This document shows, one piece after another, positions 5,431-8,368 of a stretch of DNA of 8,368 nt (the stretch's first letter is position 1; the number at the start of each line of letters is the position of its first letter). The DNA lies in NCBI GenBank assembly GCA_029218485.1, contig JAQXRK010000263.1, positions 1 to 8,368 of the forward strand, written 5' to 3'. The translations under genes and the position numbers were made by a program. The notes under the pieces were generated by a model. The model saw only the letters and a list, made by a program, of their open reading frames with translations, was not told the origin of the DNA and ran no database searches. The DNA comes from a bacterium (lineage in GTDB: Bacteria > Bacillota > Clostridia > Christensenellales > CAG-138).

Positions 5431-7566
5431 ATGAAGAGAAAGAGGTTGTTGAGTCTGCTGCTGGCGTTGGCCATGGTGCTGACCGTGCTGCCGGCCGCCG
5501 GCGCACTGGCAGCAGGTGAAGAATATGCACAGAACACCAGCGGCGCTGCGGTCAAAGTTTATACTTCCGCCGATGAAACCAGCGCAGAGGTTGGTGAACT
5601 TGCCGCCGGTGAAAAGGTCGCATATCTTGGCGCATCCGGCGATTGGTATCAGATTCGCAAAAGCGAGTCGATCGAGGGATATGTACTGGCGGCGGCCATG
5701 ACCTTGCTGCAGCCGGAGCTGACCGCAGAGGGCGGCACGTTTACGCAGGATGGCAACGCGCATGCCGTAGTCGCGCAGGTGAAAAATGCTGACGGCTACA
5801 CGATCTATTATTCGGTCGATGATGGTGCCAACTGGGGCACGCAGATCCCGAGCCTGACCAACCCGGGCAAGCTGACGGTCAAGGTTAAGGCGACCAAATC
5901 TGCCGCGACCGACCTGACCTGCGAGGACGTCACGATCGAGGTGGTCGCTGCGCCGAAGCCGATGCTGACCGTTACGAGCGGCAAGTATCCGTATGACGGC
6001 AAGCCCCATACCGTGACCTATAAGCTGGAGAACGCCGACGGCTATACCGTGACGTATTCCACCGATGGCGGCACGAAATGGGTGACCACCGCGCCGAGCC
6101 TGACCGAGCCGGGCAAGCTCACGGTCAAGGTCAAGGCTTCCAAGACCGGGGAAAAGGACCTGGTCGCCGAGGCGGTGCTCGAGGTCACGCCGGCAACGAC
6201 CACCGCAACGATGGCCACGGTCGTGAACTGCAATGAATCCGTCAACGTCCGCAAGGGTCCCTCGAGCAGCACGAAGAAGCTCGGTACGGCCCCAAAGGGC
6301 GCGCAGTTCAAGGTGCTTGGCGTCGAGGGCGATTGGTACAAGGTGCAGTACACCGCGACCAGCGCGGGCTACATCCACAAGAACTATATCAGCACCCAGA
6401 GCGTGACGGAAACGCCGGAAACGCCGGTGATCAAGCCGGCCGGCGACAACGAGATCGTTACGATCGTCAACTGCAAGGTCAGCGTGAACGTGCGTAGCGG
6501 CGCAGGCACGAGCTACAGCCCGGTCGGTACGGCGCCGAAGGCCGCGGAGTATAAGCTGCTCGCCCGCGTCACCGTTGGCAGCGTTACCTGGTACAAGGTC
6601 CAGTACACCTCCAGCAAGGAGGGCTATATCCATCAGGACTATATCAAGACCGGCACCGGCACGCCGTCCACACCGACGAGCGGCAACACCATCACGATCG
6701 TGAACTGCAACACGAGCGTCAACGTGCGCGAGGGCGCGTCGAGCAGCACGAAGCTGCTGGGCACGGCCGAGAAGGGCAAAGTGTACGAGTATCTCGGCAG
6801 GACCGTCGACGGCAAGTGGTACCAGATTCAGTATACGGCCACGCAGAAGGGCTTTGTGTACAGCCAGTATGTCAAGGTGAACAGCGGCACCGTGACGCCG
6901 CCCGCCGACGACAAGCCGACCACCGGCAAGACCGCCACCATTGTCAACTGCAATTCGTTTGTCAATGTGCGCGAGGGCGCATCGAGCAGCACGAAGCTGC
7001 TGGGCACCGCCAGGAAGGACGCCACGTACAACGTGACCGGCCAGAGCGGCAGCTGGATTCAGGTGCAGTACACCGCTACGCAGAAGGGCTATATCTACTC
7101 GAAGTATGTCAAGCTCAGTGACGGCAGCTCCACCACGCCCACCCCGCCGGCCGAGACGGCCGCCACGGGCTACGGCTATGTCGTCAACTGCAAGACCAGC
7201 GTGAACGTGCGCAGCGGCGCCGGCACGAGCTACAGCATCATCGGCACCGCGCCGAAGAGCCAGGTATACCAGATCCTCGGCCGCAGCGGCGACTGGTATA
7301 AGGTCCAGTACAACGCGACCACCGTTGGCTACATCTACAACAACTACTTCGCCAAGGCGACCGGCGACACCACGCAGAAGGCAACGGTCATCAACTGCAA
7401 GGTCGACGTCAATGTGCGCAGCGCGGCGACCACCTCGTCCACTCTGCTCGGCACGGCGAAGCTGGACGAAACGTTCACCTTCCTGAAGATGATGAACAAC
7501 TACGCCATGGTGATCTACAACGGCCGCGTCGGCTGCATCCACAAGAACTACGTGAAGGTCGGCTGA
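5431..7566 (+). CDS. Secreted protein with two Ig-like repeats and six C-terminal SH3b repeats
   Basis: The protein has 711 residues, and AGGAGGGGG (5412-5420) precedes the ATG. Residues 1-28 are a signal peptide (KRKR, hydrophobic core, ALA|AGEE-like cleavage). Residues 33-90 resemble a degenerate SH3b domain (VKVYTSADETSAEVGEL...GDWYQI...GYV). Two ~77-residue Ig-like units follow (about 95-171 and 177-253) with YDGKPHTVTYKLENADGYTVTYSTDGGTKW and PSLTEPGKLTVKVKAS. Six SH3b domains lie at about 262-321, 343-406, 421-483, 502-562, 582-642 and 651-711, each with [IV]VNC-x3-VNVR, LGTA and W-Y-x-[VI]-Q-Y, joined by Thr/Pro-rich linkers. SH3b domains usually bind cell-wall peptides or glycans. No hydrolase, sortase signal or SLH domain is present, so it looks like a wall-associated binding or scaffold protein. 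It is a single-gene unit with its own promoter and terminator. Confidence 0.92.
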   Translation: MKRKRLLSLLLALAMVLTVLPAAGALAAGEEYAQNTSGAAVKVYTSADETSAEVGELAAGEKVAYLGASGDWYQIRKSESIEGYVLAAAMTLLQPELTAEGGTFTQDGNAHAVVAQVKNADGYTIYYSVDDGANWGTQIPSLTNPGKLTVKVKATKSAATDLTCEDVTIEVVAAPKPMLTVTSGKYPYDGKPHTVTYKLENADGYTVTYSTDGGTKWVTTAPSLTEPGKLTVKVKASKTGEKDLVAEAVLEVTPATTTATMATVVNCNESVNVRKGPSSSTKKLGTAPKGAQFKVLGVEGDWYKVQYTATSAGYIHKNYISTQSVTETPETPVIKPAGDNEIVTIVNCKVSVNVRSGAGTSYSPVGTAPKAAEYKLLARVTVGSVTWYKVQYTSSKEGYIHQDYIKTGTGTPSTPTSGNTITIVNCNTSVNVREGASSSTKLLGTAEKGKVYEYLGRTVDGKWYQIQYTATQKGFVYSQYVKVNSGTVTPPADDKPTTGKTATIVNCNSFVNVREGASSSTKLLGTARKDATYNVTGQSGSWIQVQYTATQKGYIYSKYVKLSDGSSTTPTPPAETAATGYGYVVNCKTSVNVRSGAGTSYSIIGTAPKSQVYQILGRSGDWYKVQYNATTVGYIYNNYFAKATGDTTQKATVINCKVDVNVRSAATTSSTLLGTAKLDETFTFLKMMNNYAMVIYNGRVGCIHKNYVKVG
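6214..7563 (+). repeat. Array of six SH3b-coding repeats
   Basis: Units of about 180-195 bp plus linkers start near 6214, 6457, 6691, 6934, 7174 and 7381. Units 3 and 4 are nearly identical over 48 bp (6721-6768 against 6964-7011, 243 bp apart, three mismatches). Units 2 and 5 share the RSGAGTSYS...GTAPK version. Unit 6 is the most diverged (KMMNNYAMVIYNG) and ends the protein without a linker. Confidence 0.85.
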
Positions 7567-7607
7567 ACGGCGCTGCCGGGAACGGGCGACCAGGACAAGT
7601 GAGCATC

Positions 7608-7635
7608 AGGGGGAGTGGCAGCGCCACTCCCCTTT
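7608..7635 (+). terminator. Intrinsic terminator after the SH3-repeat gene
   Basis: GGGGAGTGGC (7610-7619) and GCCACTCCCC (7623-7632) form a perfect 10-bp stem with a 3-nt loop. An A-T and a G-U pair extend it outward, and only TTT follows. The stem is very stable but the U-tract short. It lies 41 bp after the stop. Confidence 0.75.
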
Positions 7636-7664
7636 ACCGGTTCGGATCGCGCGGTCGGATGAAC

Positions 7665-7689
7665 GGGCGGTCCGGCGGACCAACCGCCC
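7665..7689 (+). other. GC-rich hairpin upstream of the VOC gene
   Basis: GGGCGGT (7665-7671) pairs with ACCGCCC (7683-7689). A competing inner stem GGTCC/GGACC (7669-7681) is possible. No T-run follows on the + strand. It may be part of a structured leader for the VOC gene, or a second stem of the preceding terminator. I found no clear promoter in 7567-7734. Confidence 0.4.
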
Positions 7690-7734
7690 TTCCGGACGAA
7701 GGGGGCGGAACAATCGCTGCAGGAGGTCTTTTCC

Positions 7735-8190
7735 ATGCAATTCCAATCCACCATGCTGGTCGTAGAGGACATCGACCGCTCCGTTGCGTTTTATGAGGCC
7801 GTGCTCGGGCTGCGCGTCGTCATGGATTTCGGCGCGAACAAGACCCTTACCGGCGGCATCGCCCTGCAAACGCTCGAGACCTGGCGGGCGTTTATCGGCA
7901 CGGAAGCGGTCGCCTTTGGCGGCAACGATGCCGAGCTCTATTTTGAAGAGGACGATTTTGACGCCTTTTTGGACAGGCTCGGCGCGGAGGACGTCGCCCT
8001 TGTACACCCGGTCAAGGAGCACCCGTGGGGACAGCGCGCCGTGCGCTTCTACGATCCCGACGGGCATATCATCGAGGTCGGCGAAAACCTGCAAACGGTT
8101 TGCCGCCGCTTTCTGGGCAGCGGCATGACGCCGGAGCAGACCGCGCAGCGCATGGATGTGCCGCTGGAGTTTGTCAACGGCTGCATGTGA
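7735..8190 (+). CDS. VOC-superfamily protein (glyoxalase/bleomycin-resistance fold)
   Basis: The protein has 151 residues, and AGGAGG (7721-7726) lies 8 nt before the ATG. Two beta-alpha-beta-beta-beta modules are visible. The first starts STMLVVEDIDRSVAFYEAVLGLRVVMDFG (5-33); the second covers ELYFEEDDFDAFLDRL (67-82) through AVRFYDPDGHIIEVGE (102-117), the hallmark C-terminal VOC strand with the metal-site Glu. Members act as glyoxalases, dioxygenases, thiol transferases or drug-binding proteins, and nothing here selects one. After the fold comes a ~30-residue helical tail (VCRRFLGSGMTPEQTAQRMDVPLEFVNGCM). It reads like a short helix-turn-helix but is too brief to call a DNA-binding domain. 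No signal peptide, so cytoplasmic. It appears monocistronic, with a terminator 46 bp downstream. Confidence 0.88.
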   Translation: MQFQSTMLVVEDIDRSVAFYEAVLGLRVVMDFGANKTLTGGIALQTLETWRAFIGTEAVAFGGNDAELYFEEDDFDAFLDRLGAEDVALVHPVKEHPWGQRAVRFYDPDGHIIEVGENLQTVCRRFLGSGMTPEQTAQRMDVPLEFVNGCM

Positions 8191-8236
8191 CGGGAACAGT
8201 CATCGGATCAGAATCGGCGCGCTCAGGAGCGCCGGT

Positions 8237-8268
8237 GGGCACGGGAGCCGTCCCGTGCCCGTTTGTTT
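8237..8268 (+). terminator. Intrinsic terminator of the VOC gene
   Basis: GGGCACGGGA (8237-8246) and TCCCGTGCCC (8251-8260) form a perfect 10-bp stem with a GCCG loop, followed by GTTTGTTT. A smaller hairpin (GGCGC...GCGCC, about 8215-8233) lies just before it. Confidence 0.88.
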
Positions 8269-8318
8269 GCCCGCTGTCCGTGTATTCGGCGGGCGGCGGC
8301 AGGAAAAAGCGGCGGCGA

Positions 8319-8338
8319 GGGGGTTTTGCCAAGCCCCC
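8319..8338. other. Hairpin in the gene-free right end
   Basis: GGGGG (8319-8323) pairs with CCCCC (8334-8338), and TTT/AAG extends the stem inward to a UGCC-like loop. The final ~100 bp (8269-8368) are GC-rich with no gene or promoter that I can see. GCCCGGG / GCCCGGC motifs after the hairpin add to the structured look. It may be the edge of an intergenic repeat that continues past the window. Confidence 0.35.
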
Positions 8339-8368
8339 GCCCGGGATCCAAACAAGCCCGGCCAGCCC

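Noticed and set aside
5197..7542. A 781-codon open frame on the - strand opposite the SH3-repeat gene
   Set aside because: Its length follows from GC-rich codon use and repeats on the + strand. The translation is low-complexity, rich in R, H, A and G, with no domain. The + strand frame has a signal peptide, RBS, promoter and clear domains.
6214..7563. The regular ~240-bp repeats as a CRISPR or satellite array
   Set aside because: The repeats are in frame, protein-coding and match SH3b domains. Spacing and sequence do not fit CRISPR repeats with spacers.

Overview
The window is GC-rich, tightly packed bacterial DNA with strong AGGAGG-type ribosome binding sites. Its content suggests a strictly anaerobic, gut-type Firmicute of the class Clostridia, most likely Oscillospiraceae/Ruminococcaceae-like. 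Grounds are the PerR plus rubrerythrin oxidative-stress pair, an ECF-type riboflavin transporter under an FMN riboswitch, a secreted protein built from SH3b repeats of the 'VNC..xVNVR' type, and a PIG-L deacetylase encoded next to a leucine-rich-repeat protein. The genus cannot be fixed from this sequence alone.

Left block (2-3212, + strand): three genes are joined by two 4-bp ATGA stop/start overlaps. They are the C-terminal part of a membrane-anchored PIG-L (LmbE-like) deacetylase, a 633-aa membrane-anchored protein with six irregular ~67-aa repeats followed by canonical LRRs, and a GNAT acetyltransferase. The overlaps imply co-translation and probably a shared job at the cell envelope. That job is not known to me.

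Middle block (3213-5254): ribU (- strand) and perR-rbr (+ strand) diverge from a compact control region. Two near-consensus sigma-A promoters lie back to back, their -35 hexamers sharing five bases. The ribU transcript starts almost at the first base of an FMN riboswitch, which is followed by an intrinsic terminator and a plausible antiterminator pairing. The perR promoter is followed by a near-perfect palindrome, a candidate autoregulatory operator. PerR keeps all five regulatory metal ligands and both zinc CxxC pairs. Rubrerythrin lies 43 bp downstream with no obvious promoter of its own, and a strong terminator closes the unit.

Right block (5255-8368, + strand): a stand-alone gene with its own promoter encodes a 711-aa secreted protein. 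It has a signal peptide, one degenerate SH3-like domain, two Ig-like 'YDGKPHTV...STDGG' repeats and six SH3b repeats, each with one Cys at the same place. A terminator and a structured leader precede a VOC-family (glyoxalase fold) protein gene, which has its own strong terminator. The last ~100 bp are GC-rich and structured, with no gene seen.

I saw no CRISPR array, tRNA, rRNA, insertion sequence or integrase. The least explained parts are the PIG-L/LRR/GNAT operon with its two-class LRR protein, and the perR-ribU divergent control region.
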